Source of the DNA: Micrasema longulum
Lineage: Eukaryota > Arthropoda > Insecta > Trichoptera > Brachycentridae
Assembly: GCA_022494885.1 (NCBI GenBank)
Contig: JAGVSM010002639.1
Span: forward strand, 1 to 64,000
Length of the DNA stretch: 64,000 nucleotides
Reading direction: 5' to 3'
The first letter of the stretch is position 1, and every line of letters begins with the position of its first letter. Of this stretch, positions 48,183 through 58,467 are shown one piece after another. The notes beneath the pieces were generated by a model. That model did no database searches and had not been told where the DNA came from. It worked only from the letters and a program-made list of their open reading frames with translations. The translations under genes and the position numbers were made by a program.

Positions 48183-48953
48183 CTAATAGTTCTTCTGTAC
48201 TTTTTTTGGCTTTTCCACCTCCCAGCCGATCTAATGTGTGCTGTAACATGACCAAATAATATTATTTATTAATAGAATATTATTGACATGTATTTCAAGC
48301 ATTGCTGCATTCACGTTGTATTTCTACTGTTGTGTTTTTCTATGGTTATGTTTACTGTCATCTGTCATGTATTGGCGAGCTCACTGGCTATACTTACGCC
48401 AAATAAACGAAAAAAAACACTAATGAAGAAGTTTAAACAATTTTCAACAATACTTAATGGTAAAAAATTAAAATAATATAAATGTTACCTAGAACTATTA
48501 GGCTAGCTTCTCTTAGCCATGAAATACGGGAGAAGAGCCGTTCGCTCCTGGGTAGCTAATAGTTCTTCTAAGTACTTTTTTTGGCTTTTCCACCTCCCAG
48601 CCGATAAAATGCTAGTAGTAATTTAACTAATGTGTGCTGTAAAGTTCCGTATGACCAAATAATATTATTTATTAATAGAATATTATTGACATGTATTTCA
48701 AGCATTGCTGCATTCACGTCGTTTTTCTAAGTTGAACTGTTGTGTTTTTCTATGGTTATGTTTACTGTCATCTGTCATGTATTGGCGAGCTCACTGGCTA
48801 TACTTACGCCAAATAAACGAAAAAAAACACTAATGAAGAAGTTTAAACAATTTTCAACAATACTTAATGGTAAAAAATTAAAATAATATAAATGTTACCT
48901 AGAACTATTAGGCTAGCTTCTCTTAGCCATGAAATACGGGAGAAGAGCCGTTC
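48183..48953 (+). repeat. tandem repeat R2, two units of 373 and 398 bp
   Basis: Units 48183-48555 and 48556-48953 share CTAATAGTTCTTCT, CTTTTCCACCTCCCAGCCGA, GAATATTATTGACATGTATT, TGTATTGGCGAGCTCACTGG and GGCTAGCTTCTCTTAGCCAT. They differ almost only by four small indels: AA, about 20 bp (AAATGCTAGTAGTAATTTAA region), about 7 bp near AGTTCCGT and about 7 bp near AAGTTGA. Both R1 and R2 end in CCTGGGTAGC before the junction. The small frames here are not supported as genes. Confidence 0.9.
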
Positions 48954-49440
48954 TATATGTACTAAATTGACGTGCAATGAGTCACCAACGTCTTGGTACT
49001 TATTGCCTAGGCCCTGGAGAGTAAAGTCTATCGATGACTGCATTTTTACCATATGATGCCGAAGTATTGTGATGTCGAAGTTATTCATGATAATAAAAAT
49101 ATTTTTTTTTTTATTCTTTACTAATGTTACACCTTGCACAATTGGTAACCTAGAACATTCTCTAGTATGGTGAGTTAATTTGTTAGTTTCTGTACGTTTT
49201 CCGAAGTCACGATTGTAATCCATGCGCGTTGCCTAATTTTATCTTTTCTCATTCTAGCTAACCCCACATTACTATATCTATGAGCTACACATGCCAGGGG
49301 CGTGCGGCGAGCGATACATCGTAGATATTTCAGTGTCTTGTTACGTAAAAAAAATCGCTAAGGCTCGAGATTTTAAAACCTAAATATTAAAATTATTTCA
49401 TAAATGTTATTAAATATTTGTAAATAACCACTTACTGAAT
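48954..49440 (-). other. no gene recognised; unidentified reverse frame
   Basis: Frame 49223-48864 (119 codons) contains KLTHHTRECSRLPIVQGVTL, FDITILRHHMVKMQSSIDFT and LGNKYQDVGDSLHVNLVHIE. It looks more protein-like than chance frames nearby but I cannot place it; possibly a transposon-encoded fragment. Confidence 0.25.
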
Positions 49441-49445
49441 TTTCT

Positions 49446-49492
49446 ATGTCTACCGGTTTCGAGACGAGCCCGTCATTTCGTCAGGACACCAA
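49446..49492 (-). ncRNA. hammerhead ribozyme-like motif with intact core
   Basis: Minus strand, in order: stem I GTGTC, core CTGACGA (exact CTGANGA), stem II GACG-GGCT-CGTC with a few unpaired bases at its base, core GAAA, stem III ACC/GGT (self-complementary, no loop), NUH = GTA, then GACAT closing stem I. All three stems and both invariant core strings are present. A stem III this short is the signature of Penelope-associated hammerheads, which are thought to act as dimers. Cleavage is not shown. Confidence 0.55.
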
Positions 49493-49499
49493 TGTTATA

Positions 49500-49794
49500 T
49501 TTATTATTTAGTGCATTCTCCATGGCTGTCAGAGCTTCTGTGAGTTTTTTTTTGTTAATTTGATTAACCATATTATGAAATATTGAAAGAAAACTTACTG
49601 AGATAAATGCTGATGTTAAATTTCTGAGACGCTAGATGAAACTTTAAGAAGCAAATACTCTTGCTAAAAAGAGTTTTATACCTTAATTATTTCGAACCAT
49701 TGTTCGAAGGTTCCTGGTTCGATATGTTGTCGCAAAAAATATTTTGGTATTTAGAATGTTATTTTGGTAAAATAAATTCATTTAAATTTGTATA
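49500..49794. other. no gene recognised
   Basis: AT-rich, no identified repeats or frames. Confidence 0.3.
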
Positions 49795-49915
49795 ACATGC
49801 GTATCACCTGCTGATTCTGCCACTATGGTTGCATCATCTGCGTAACATCTGATGTTGACGACCTTACCTCCCTCCTATATTTACCACTTCCTCTATTCTT
49901 GAAGTATTTTTATCA
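49795..49915 (-). pseudogene. Q LINE RT catalytic-box fragment
   Basis: The minus strand encodes VNIRCYADDATIVAESAGDT, RT motif 5 (YADD) with the flanking residues of a non-LTR element. Upstream codons are degenerate. Relatives: 62385-62650 (where the box reads HADSAAIMA) and 56395-56570. Confidence 0.7.
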
Positions 49916-49919
49916 ATTT

Positions 49920-51284
49920 ATTTTGTTTGTGCTAGAAATTCATTCTAAAAAATTCGATTAAATTAAATTCGGCGTTTGCTTTCGAAATAATTCGTAATAT
50001 TTTTTCTTTTCTTTTGAATTTACATTAAATTACTTTTCATTTTATGTTCGAGAATCTTTTTTAACTTACTGTGATGCTACTTGTGAAAACCTGTGATTGG
50101 CTTATTTGTTATTTGTTTTGCTATATATATAAGATAATTATACCTGTTGGTTATCCAAATAAATAAAATAAAATAAAATAAAATAAAACAGTAATTCCTT
50201 CGAATGAGTCAGAACTCAAAATAATTATAATTGAATAAATTGATTATTAAAATCTGTTCTCCCCCGAATGAACATGAAATTCGAACTCCGAAATTCTGTG
50301 AGCACACACCCTCGAAAGAGGCATTCAATTAAAAATAATAAAAAAAATTTGTTAATTTTTCCATACATATATTATTTACATAGAAATATAATTACAAAAA
50401 TACACTTAAGAAAAATACATCTTTATATAAGGCTATAACATGAATTAGAAAAAAATATTTAATTCATTAGATTATTTAATGAATTTAATTACACTCTTAT
50501 ATTCTCTTGTATTGATATTGATTTAGCCTTTGAAAGCTTTATACGCACTTATAAAACGCGTATAAAGTCATCGGCGCGATGAAAATGTCTGGTTAGATGA
50601 AAAATCGGGTTTTGAGAATTTCTTTATTTGAATTCTGGGTAACTAAGAAAGGAACCGTAAACTTTATTTTTAACGCGGGACGCCTATGAATATCACATAT
50701 TGTGCCATAATATTGTCCCAAACTATGAATCTTCTTAAAGATTCGATCTTTTCTTTAGCGAAATGCATTCTTTTCCCTTTAGTTCTGTAGTCATTGCCCT
50801 AATGGATTTGTTTTCTTTGGCTTCCGCCCAAAATGACCGACCGAACAATTCCGCTGTCGTTAATTATTGCGATACAATAGAGGAACAAATACTTAACTTC
50901 ATGAACCACAAATGTTTTTTCTTCACGACGACGCGATGACGAAACGAAAGTTCTTTTTGTGTTCGAGATCACTTATAACGAATCTGGCTGTCAATTCGGC
51001 TTTATTTATTCGTTTTTTTCAAAGTAATTTAAGCGCGATTAACGTCAAACCGCCAACCAACAAAGCGAAATAATAATAGCAAGAATACATATAAATTGTT
51101 TCCAACGGCTTATACCATTAACAAAGTATTAGGTGTTAACATAAGTTGTGTCCGTTTTTTTTTTCCAAATATAATAATGAGCACCAAAAGAAAAATAAAA
51201 TAGTAAATTATATACGTCATTCGAAAAAAAAAATCTGCTCTATAAGATATTTTGTTAGCTTTTACGTTATATATAAAATTTTAT
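49920..51284. other. no gene recognised; LINE-like tail near 50155
   Basis: TGTTGGTTATCCAAATAAATAAAATAAAA (50142-50186) looks like a jockey-type 3' end. 50730-51070 is moderately GC-containing without frames. Nothing else recognised. Confidence 0.35.
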
Positions 51285-51423
51285 TTTATTCATCATGATC
51301 ATCATTTCATGTCCACTCTCTAGTTGGAGCATATGGTATCCACAAAGAGCCTCCATGCATCTCTATCGTCTGCCAACTCCTTTGAGTCCTCCCAAGTCAG
51401 TTTCTTGTCCCGAAGTCCTGACA
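51285..51423 (-). pseudogene. RTE-like LINE C-terminal scrap
   Basis: Minus frame GLRDKKLTWEDSKELADDRD, AWRLFVDTICSN-stop: the A.DR..WR.....C ending of RTE/CR1-like ORF2. Followed by an ATGATCATGATG tail-like stretch. Confidence 0.6.
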
Positions 51424-52016
51424 TAAAGATATTGAAAGGAGAGTGAGTGCCGGGAACAGGGTGAACGGTGCACTAAAATCTACTTAGGCAACCAAATGTT
51501 TATCGCAGGAGGCTAAACTAGCAGTTCACAATGGAGTTCTAGTGCCAACTCTAATGTATGAGAGCGAAGTATGGAATTGGAAAATGATGATGAAAGTAGG
51601 TTAAATGCTCTCGAAATGCGATCCCTCAGGCGAATGTGTGGTAAAACGATGTATGATAGGTGCACAAATGTCGAGATCCGTGAAGTGTGTAAGGCTGAGA
51701 CATGCATTATTGACAGAATCAAGAAAGGAGTGCTGATATGGTTTGGACCTGTAGAATGAATGGACAGCGAAAGAACGGCTAAAAGGATCTACGATGCAAA
51801 TGTTGATGGATGCAGAAAACGAGGAACACCGAGAAAGACATACGATCAAGTCCATCAAATACTTGAAGATGGAGATGTCAAAAGTAGGTTTAATTGGCGT
51901 GCGTGCATGCATGAAAAGATGTATGAATGTAGAGGAAGCGAGGTCTCTATGCCAAGATAGTGTTATGGCGTTCTATCCTCTCTGTCTACCCCTACGGGAA
52001 AACGGCGTGATGATGG
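51424..52016 (+). pseudogene. HV LINE C-terminal region, older copy
   Basis: KDIERRVSAGNRVNGALKST-type start with stop, then VHNGVLVPTLMYESEVWNWK, a frameshift, ESRLNALEMRSLRRMCGKTM, YDRCTNVEIREVCKAETCII, DRIKKGVLIWFGPVE-stop, MDSERTAKRIYDANVDGCRK, RGTPRKTYDQVHQILEDGDV and RACMKRCMNVEEARSLCQDS. Ends ACGGCGTGATGATGGG, without a clear tail repeat. More diverged than the (TTAG) copies. Confidence 0.85.
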
Positions 52017-52639
52017 GATTTAACTCGTGTGTAGTTCTTTAAGTTACCGCATGCATTCAGTAACAATTAAGCTAGCAGGCAACTTACTGTTACGTGCCAG
52101 GGTATTCGGCCCTTTGATTAATTAGTATCTCGGGCACTGTGATTTCACCCTTTGGGGAAATGAAATTAATAGACATTATGCTGTATCTGGTGTTTTGTAT
52201 CTCCACGGGATAAAAGAAAAGCTAGACTTAACGCTCTTCCTAAACTTGGTTCCCATTTTCTAATAGTGAGTTATTTACGGCGGTGAAATCCGTAAACATA
52301 TATGAATGCAGTAGTGTATAAGTCAAAAACCATTGCGAAAACCATTTATTTGATATTTTTTAAATAAGAATGAACTTAAATCCCAGTTACGTACAAAAAT
52401 ATGTAAAATAAAATATTACAAACCAATTTGATAAAGAAGTGTGTAACTTCAAACGCTCATATCTCAAAACTGAACTAACTACACTAAAGTACTGATGGTG
52501 CGATATATATATATTTATTTTTTTTGAAAGAAAATATATATTAACGCTCTTATAATTTACCAACATATTTCAATTTTGATGGCTATTTTCAACGAGTTGT
52601 AAATAACTTACTATTAGAAAATGGGAATCAAGTTGGGTA
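52017..52639. other. no gene recognised
   Basis: Mixed AT-rich sequence without frames. ATTTTCTAATAGTGAGTTA (52254-52272) is the inverse of TAACTTACTATTAGAAAAT (52604-52622), giving an inverted repeat about 330 bp apart that may mark an element ending in the SINE at 52640. Confidence 0.35.
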
Positions 52640-52725
52640 GTGGGGCTCGAAACTCGGAACTTTGATCCGTGAGTCCGCAACACTAGCCACGGGACCACAA
52701 CCCGATTCAATATAAAACAATTTTT
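52615..52725 (-). mobile_element. tRNA-derived SINE (T-SINE 3)
   Basis: Reverse complement CGGGTTGTGGTCCCGTGGCT, AGTGTTGCGGACTCACGGAT, CAAAGTTCCGAGTTTCGAGC, CCCACTACCC: a box-A-like TGGCTAGTGTTG and box-B-like GTTTCGAGCCC at tRNA spacing. Related head at 54140. Confidence 0.6.
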
Positions 52726-52739
52726 TTTTAAATCATACG

Positions 52740-53208
52740 ATTTTGGGTTATTATCGCTTAATTCCGTCAAATTGAAGCGCTTAGTACTTCTTAAACCGCA
52801 TAAAACATTACAAAGTGACTTCTTCAGACTTTCGAAATTCGTTTAATTCGAAAATACATTAGGGAATGCTTTGATCGCTCTTTCTCTTCCTCTTTTGTGG
52901 GCCGCTGCTTTATTTCCTACTTACACTCTGACTCGAGACATTTAAATGAACTTTCACATAGAAATTCCACTAAATTGTCCAGGACAGAGACATCATTAAG
53001 GATTTAGATACGCCTAATGGATATTCAACGACACTTGGAAAGTTTTTTTTGCCTTATAACCCTTTGAGCTGATAAATAATCGGAATTTTAAAGCCTACTT
53101 CGCGACCAGTTAATTCAATCAACAATATTTTGTATCCAAATATTTGCACACAAAGAATGGTCGTCAGCATAAGAATAAAAAAAAAACGATTATTTATGTT
53201 TAAAGCAT
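52740..53208. other. no gene recognised
   Basis: AT-rich with no frames; nothing identified. Confidence 0.3.
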
Positions 53209-53430
53209 TTTCACAGTAGTAGCTGCTCGATTATAGAATAATCTACATTCAAATCACGTATGTAATGTCACTTCCTGAATATTTCCGTTTTTCCTTTTTC
53301 CTCCCTCTTTACACCCTCCTTTCTTCATAGTATAGTGTAGATATTAAATCAATTTTTACTTCTTAAAAAATGTATATTTTTATCAATATTTTGTAAATTG
53401 AGTAAATAAAATAATAAAATTATGTTCATA
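53209..53430 (+). pseudogene. LINE ORF2 C-terminus (relative of 7390-7680)
   Basis: SIFTVVAARL-stop-NNLHSNH, VCNVTS, IFPFFLFPPSLHPPFFIV-stop: the same ending as the minus-strand fragment at 7455-7672, with a stop at the first residue after VVAARL and other losses. Confidence 0.6.
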
Positions 53431-53620
53431 TATTTATTTTACTTTTTGTACATAATTTTAATTGCACATTGCCAAATGGCAATTTCTTCAAAAATAAAAG
53501 TCTTGTTTTTATAATTCAAGTTAAAGCATATTCAATAGAAAATGAAGATAAAAAAAGCTAAAGATATATAAAAATAGAATTAAATGTATTTGTATATATA
53601 TAACCTTAAATCAATACTAT
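53431..53620 (-). mobile_element. LINE 3' UTR, inverse of 20860-21010
   Basis: TGCCAAATGGCAATTTCTTC, TATAATTCAAGTTAAAGCAT and ATTCAATAGAAAATGAAGAT are reverse complementary to the UTR at 20860-21010. Confidence 0.7.
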
Positions 53621-53861
53621 CATTCGATGGAGAAAAGGAAAAAAGAGTAGTATTTGTAAATACTAACTACAAACTTTTATATACTTTGATTTAAACTTTT
53701 AGACAACTTTTTTTTTTGTTTTTTTTTCTTCTATTTTTTGTTATTATTATTATTGTATTAAAAAATAGTTCATTGATAACCCGAGACATAATTATAATAT
53801 AATATGGAAACTTTACTGGTCCATTAGAGTTAGGTTTAACTGTGTAAAATATAAAACTATG
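53621..53861 (+). repeat. LINE 3' UTR shared with 8500-8640
   Basis: TTCATTGATAACCCGAGACA, TAATATGGAAACTTTACTGG, TCCATTAGAGTTAGGTTTAA, CTGTGTAAAATATAAA. Aligns with 8560-8636. Confidence 0.6.
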
Positions 53862-54134
53862 TAACCGTACTGAACGTTTCCTGAATATAAGAAAAATATA
53901 TATATATTTTTTTTAATGTTTTGAAAATTATTTTTAGTAGTGAAAGAGATGCCTATATTGCCTATGCGAACTAGGGTAGTTTTATTTGATAATTCGCGAA
54001 AGAAAAATCCCCATTCCTGAATAATGTTTTTTTTTACATTGGACCTTCTGACGCCTCACACTGTTTCGCTTCATACAACCTTGACCCTATTAATTCACAT
54101 GAGAATTTTTTATTTTTTTAATGAAAATAAATAT

Positions 54135-54215
54135 TTGAGTTGGGGTAGAGTGGGATTCGAACCACGGACCTTCGGTCCGTGGGTCCGAGAACCAGATTTT
54201 GAACTATGACGTCAT
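54135..54215 (-). mobile_element. tRNA-derived SINE head (T-SINE 3 relative)
   Basis: Reverse complement GGTTCTCGGACCCACGGACC, GAAGGTCCGTGGTTCGAATC, CCACTCTACCCC has an exact box B (GGTTCGAATCC) and the same CGGAC.CACGGA stretch as 52640-52720. The cloverleaf is not complete, so a SINE rather than a tRNA gene. Confidence 0.55.
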
Positions 54216-54779
54216 GAAAGTATTCCAGGATAATCAGATGGACATGCTTTATTGACTGATTCATGCGTTTACTAATGATTGCATCCTAAAGAACATATAT
54301 TTATTTGTGATTACTTATTTAGTCGCATTCATTCGCTCATTGACACGCTACGGTCAAGGTTGTATTTTTAATTTAAAGTGTTTATTTTTGTTCAGAAAAA
54401 AAAAATACTTCAAAACGTATGTGCTATAGTTTTTTCTCATATTTTATTACGAAACAAGTTAGGTGAGGCTCTTGCAAGAAAATGTACAAATTTAGTAATT
54501 TTGTGGCCAACATTTTTTTTAACTTCGTACAAAAACCGTATTTTTTTTTATATATGGCAACCAATGTTCTATTTAATCTATTATCGCTTTTTTCTCGCAA
54601 AACCTCGCATCAAGTTCATTTTTTTATTTTTCAGACGCTACGTACACGATTTCAAGACAAAAGATTATTTTAACATGAAAGAGTTTGTCTAAACTAAATA
54701 TAGCTTTGTGGCAGAGTTTAAAAATGTTATGAATAAGGGCAGGTTAAATAAGTCATTCCAGGGCAGGATGAAATATCAG
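54216..54779. other. no gene recognised
   Basis: A 104-codon forward frame at 54378-54692, rich in F, I, Y and K, lies in very AT-rich DNA and shows no motif; probably fortuitous. Confidence 0.3.
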
Positions 54780-54784
54780 GCAAA

Positions 54785-55148
54785 AATTTAAAGCATTTAA
54801 TATGTTTGTTTAAGTGAACTATCATATAATTAATTTTTCTTTAATTAATAATCATATTTGGCACAATGTTTCCAGGGCAGGATGACATACATCTCACAAA
54901 TGGGTTTCAAGATCTTTATAATTTTTAGCGTCTAGCCTTGTATGAAACGAAACAGTCTGGTAAAAATCAAAAAATCAAAAAATCAAAACATTTAATATAT
55001 TTGTAAACTATCATAAAATTTCTTTTTCTTTGTATAATAATCATATTTAACACCATTTTTTTTCGCCAAGATGAAAAACATCGCACAAATGGGTTTCGAA
55101 ACATTTATTTAATTTTTGGCGTCTAGCTTGTATGAAACGAAACAGTGT
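54785..55148 (+). repeat. two-unit tandem repeat, about 185 bp each
   Basis: Both units contain AAACATTTAATAT-like, CATATTTRRCACMAT, CACAAATGGGTTTC, GCGTCTAGC and TTGTATGAAACGAAACAGT in order (54788-54957 and 54985-55144). They are joined by (AAAAATC)n at 54960-54985. A third partial match, TTCCAGGGCAGGATGA, starts at 54756 and 54869. Confidence 0.7.
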
Positions 55149-55638
55149 GCGCCGTTACGGTTTTAATTTTATATTTGAATATTTCATTTATTTTGTGTTC
55201 ATTCTTTAGACAAGTCAGTTGCCGGGACAATACCAACGTCTGATTTCATGAATCCATTAGGTGCATTTTTTGTCTTTCGTTCAACTGTTCTGAATTTCTC
55301 CCGTTTGATTGATTAGGACAAACTAGCGCTGGCAGATTTATGCAAAACAACTCTTCGGAAGGAAGCAAACATCGTCTCGGGCGCATCAATCACAATTATG
55401 GAGTTCGGTTGACATTTGCGTAATCCAACTTACTTCTCAGTTCGTCATCAGAGGGGGATCCGATGCCAGAGAGCCAGGAAGTTTGAGACGTACAGAAAGA
55501 TGATGTATGGTAGGTAGTAGAGAGTACAATTATTGCTATTTCCAATTACTTTTATTAGCATGCTAAGCATTGACGTAATTTTAAATATTGTTTACAATAG
55601 AAAAATATCACTTTTTTTAAAAACATTTTTAAAGTAAA
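55149..55638. other. no gene recognised
   Basis: Moderate GC content at 55310-55500. No frame or repeat partner recognised. Confidence 0.3.
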
Positions 55639-56029
55639 GGTATATGAAATACTGTCCAGTAATTTTTTAAATTTAAATTTTTAATTTTTAATTCCCGAAA
55701 ACATTATCATTCCATTGGCCACGCCCTTAATACGTCACGATTCGTGTTTATTTGTTCCTAGCCATTGAAATTTATTTAGAACGAATCGAATCACGAATCA
55801 CGACATGTGTGGCCTTGATAATTGTGATGTCAAGACGCGTGACGGTGTTCTATTTAAATTTAATCGGTCACAAACAAAGTTCAAAATTTACACGAATCGT
55901 TACGTGCGGCCGTGGCCAATGCAATGGACCATTTTCGTTGGAATTCAAAATCATAAATTTAAAAATATTTTTTATGCTACTAATAAGTGGTAAAAATAAA
56001 TTATTTTACTCGACAGTATTTCATAGGCC
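55639..56029. mobile_element. E element: long-armed inverted-repeat transposon (MITE)
   Basis: Ends GGTATATGAAATACTGTCCA (left) and CGACAGTATTTCATAGGCC (right). Complementarity extends inward about 180 bp per arm (left CATTGGCCACGCCCTTAATA with CGTCACGATTCGTG; right CACGAATCGTTACGTGCGGC with CGTGGCCAATG). The centre is TGTGGCCTTGATAATTGTGA. Partial copies: 15485, 18857, 30400. No ORF of its own; superfamily undetermined. Confidence 0.75.
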
Positions 56030-56099
56030 ATTACTAATTTGAAATTGTAAAAAAAAAACAATTATATTTCCCCATTTTTTCTATTTATATATAACACAA

Positions 56100-56170
56100 A
56101 GTAGTTAACAAGTATATTACAATAAATTACATTCCCAGGAGTTACAACAACTCAATTCGGGACATAAATA
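56100..56170 (-). repeat. repeat shared with 63585-63635
   Basis: AATTACATTCCCAGGAGTTA then CAACAACTCAATTCGGGACA; the reverse complement appears at 63587-63625. Confidence 0.6.
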
Positions 56171-56394
56171 ATATTAGCATTTAGAAAATAACACATATTG
56201 AGAACAACAAAGAAACAAAGCAAGTTTAGCACCTTTATAACTAAATATACAACAACAATATATACGCCTAAAACCTTTCCCTACACAAGCAGAAGAAATC
56301 TATAAAAAAAAACGCTTTTAAGAATAAAAAAAAAAGTAGTGAATATACTAAGGAGGATAAGGTCATTAGGCCATTAGATAAGGCCATAGTGGTG

Positions 56395-56570
56395 ATAAGA
56401 ACATATCCATCTCAGTTAGTAAACATCTGGATGGCTAAGAAATGTCGTATAGTACAATGAATACATGATTATTGGAAACATAATTCGGATATACAAAACT
56501 TGTGTCAGACCAAATCATGGTGTATACAACAGAGGCGAGGTTAGATAGAGAGAAAATAAAAAAAAAACGA
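56395..56570 (+). pseudogene. Q LINE coding fragment
   Basis: RTYPSQLVNIWMAKKCRIVQ, then IIRIYKTCVRPNHGVYNRGE: the RIYKTCVRP.M.Y segment after the RT of the Q LINE (compare 62385-62480 minus). Frameshifts throughout. Confidence 0.5.
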
Positions 56571-56676
56571 AAAACCAAGTAGAAAAACTAAATAGAAAAA
56601 CCAAATAACTCCTCAGAACGTCAGATATGAAAGTACTAAAGGCAATCGCAATCGTTTGTCATTGCTACATAGTTTT

Positions 56677-56766
56677 ATGATCTTTTTGTTCAGTTTCTCG
56701 TATTTATGTTTCTTCGCGTAACTGTTGTTATTGGCTTATATATAAGAAATAAATAAATAAATATTT
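56677..56766 (+). mobile_element. J2 LINE 3' UTR scrap
   Basis: ATGATCTTTTTGTTCAGTTT, CTCGTATTTATGTTTCTTCG, GTAACTGTTGTTATTGGCTT and AAATAAATAAATAAAT as at 28590-28690. Confidence 0.7.
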
Positions 56767-57659
56767 TAGATGTAGCTTATTCGAGAAACGGGTCTATTTA
56801 TTACACTTCAGTCCCACGCTCTTTTTTTTGGTGCAACTGGCTAAAATGCGACTGTGCACCTTTAATATACTGAAACCGCTCGAAGACAGCTCGGTAATTT
56901 ACAAGAGCACTCGAAAATGTCGCAAGGAATTTTCTCCCCGAGTTGCAGCGTTACAGGGTGATGCCTTTATGGCATAATCCGCAAATAACTGACCACCACG
57001 GCCCAATATGCCGGATAATGGGGCATTGTTAACCGCGTCACTTAGATACCTCACAATGGCCGCGGAGAGCGGATGTCCAGCTCGAGGGATTCCAGACAGG
57101 GAAAAATGGACTGGGAAGATTAACTGCACTTGGCGAAAATAGATACAAGAAGAATAAAGCCGAAGTAAAGTCGACACTAGTCTGCTAAAAATTTAACACT
57201 TCCGGGCATAAAGCGGGTATCTACCAGTGGCGAATGGGGATTTTATTTACAGGTAAGCTATAATAAAATATCATATATTTGTACCTACATTGGAGGTACA
57301 TAATATAATGTAAGTAATATATACTATGAATTGATACTTTTCTGTGGTTCTGTGTGATACAACAACTCTCATCCATGAAATCAACTCAAACGATGAAATT
57401 TCGTGATGTATTATATTATATAGATTTATTATCCATTACTTTGATATATTGTTCATAAAAAAATAAATAAAAATACCACTCTGAATTCAGTCGATATTAG
57501 GTATTCAATTTAAATGTCAACTGGCCGCATTGTTCTAGTAATTACTAGTGCTAAAAACGGCCGCGTGGAGCGCCTTCTGTCCTGCAATATGACGCATAAA
57601 AGTAATTATGGTCATATGTCAAAAGCACCATTTCAAAGAAAAATAGTCCTTAAGAAATA
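56767..57659. other. no gene recognised
   Basis: GC-richer at 56870-57180 with a 92-codon reverse frame (LIFPVHFSLSGIPRAGHPLS) without clear family. ATTGGAGGTACATAATATAA near 57290 and (TA)-rich sequence follow. Nothing else identified. Confidence 0.3.
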
Positions 57660-57862
57660 CTATTACTACTACTACTACCATCACGCCATTTCCCCGTAGG
57701 GGTAGGCAGAGAGAATGGACCGCCGCACACGTCTATCCTGGCATACAATCCTAGCTTCTTCCACATTCATACATCTTGTCATACATGCCCTTCGGTTCTG
57801 TCTGCTTTTGACATGAACAGACTTAAGATTTTGGTTTATCTGATCATGCCACGTCTTCCGTC
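57660..57862 (-). mobile_element. HV LINE 3' end, (TAG)n-tailed, with 8-bp target duplication
   Basis: CTATTACTACTACTACTACC tail, 3' block, then coding for RRACMTRCMNVEEARIVCQD-type codons back to RKTWHDQ. AAGAAATA at 57652-57659 and 57863-57870 is the target duplication. Heavily 5'-truncated, close in sequence to 1-277. Confidence 0.88.
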
Positions 57863-57870
57863 AAGAAATA

Positions 57871-58327
57871 ATGTTTGAAATACTGCTTTCCAAATCAAGA
57901 ATCTTCAAATAATTTGTGTAATCTGCTAGTAGAAAAAAACCCGCACTGGGGTTAATACATTCAAAATATAGTATACTTATTTGAATGAAAAAATAAGCTG
58001 GAATAATCGGCTAGTTTCTTGGCCCACCGCAGGCGCTGGGCGCGCTTTATTAAAATTTATATTTGGATAACAATACAAACGGTGGAAATGATTTAAAATA
58101 AATGTTAATTATTTATTTGTTTTCTGTAAATAAAGTTACAATAAAACATTATTATGGTTAGTCAAATATGATGGTAAGCTGCGCATAATCGCTTCTATAC
58201 ACGGTTCGCCCCTGGTATCTAGCATCCCCCAGGAAGCATTTTTTTTCAATAACTTTTATGTTAATCGTTATATCTGTACCTTAAAGCTGAAGGATTGGAA
58301 GTCATATTTTTTCCATTTTAAAATAAT
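57871..58327. other. no gene recognised
   Basis: AT-rich; GGCGCTGGGCGCGC at 58032-58045. No frame or repeat identified. Confidence 0.3.
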
Positions 58328-58441
58328 TACTAGTGCCAGCTCTAATGTATGGGAGCTAAGTGTGGAATTGGAAAAATGATGATGAAAGTAGGTTAAATTC
58401 TATCGAAATGCGATCCCTTAGGCGAATGTGTGGCAAAACGA
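58328..58441 (+). mobile_element. HV LINE coding scrap
   Basis: TTACTAGTGCCAGCTCTAAT, GTATGGGAGCTAAGTGTGGA and ATGATGATGAAAGTAGGTTA match 51540-51605 (LVPTLMYGS.VWNWK...ESRLN) and end at TGTGGCAAAACGAT. No 3' end, so not a simple LINE insertion. Confidence 0.7.
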
Positions 58442-58467
58442 TAATAATCATTATTATTATTATCATG

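Noticed and set aside
54135..54215. Functional tRNA gene
   Set aside because: Box B is perfect but no acceptor stem or complete cloverleaf can be formed; better explained as a SINE head.
54378..54692. 104-codon frame as a membrane protein gene
   Set aside because: Hydrophobic composition follows from extreme T-richness; no homologous feature, no context.
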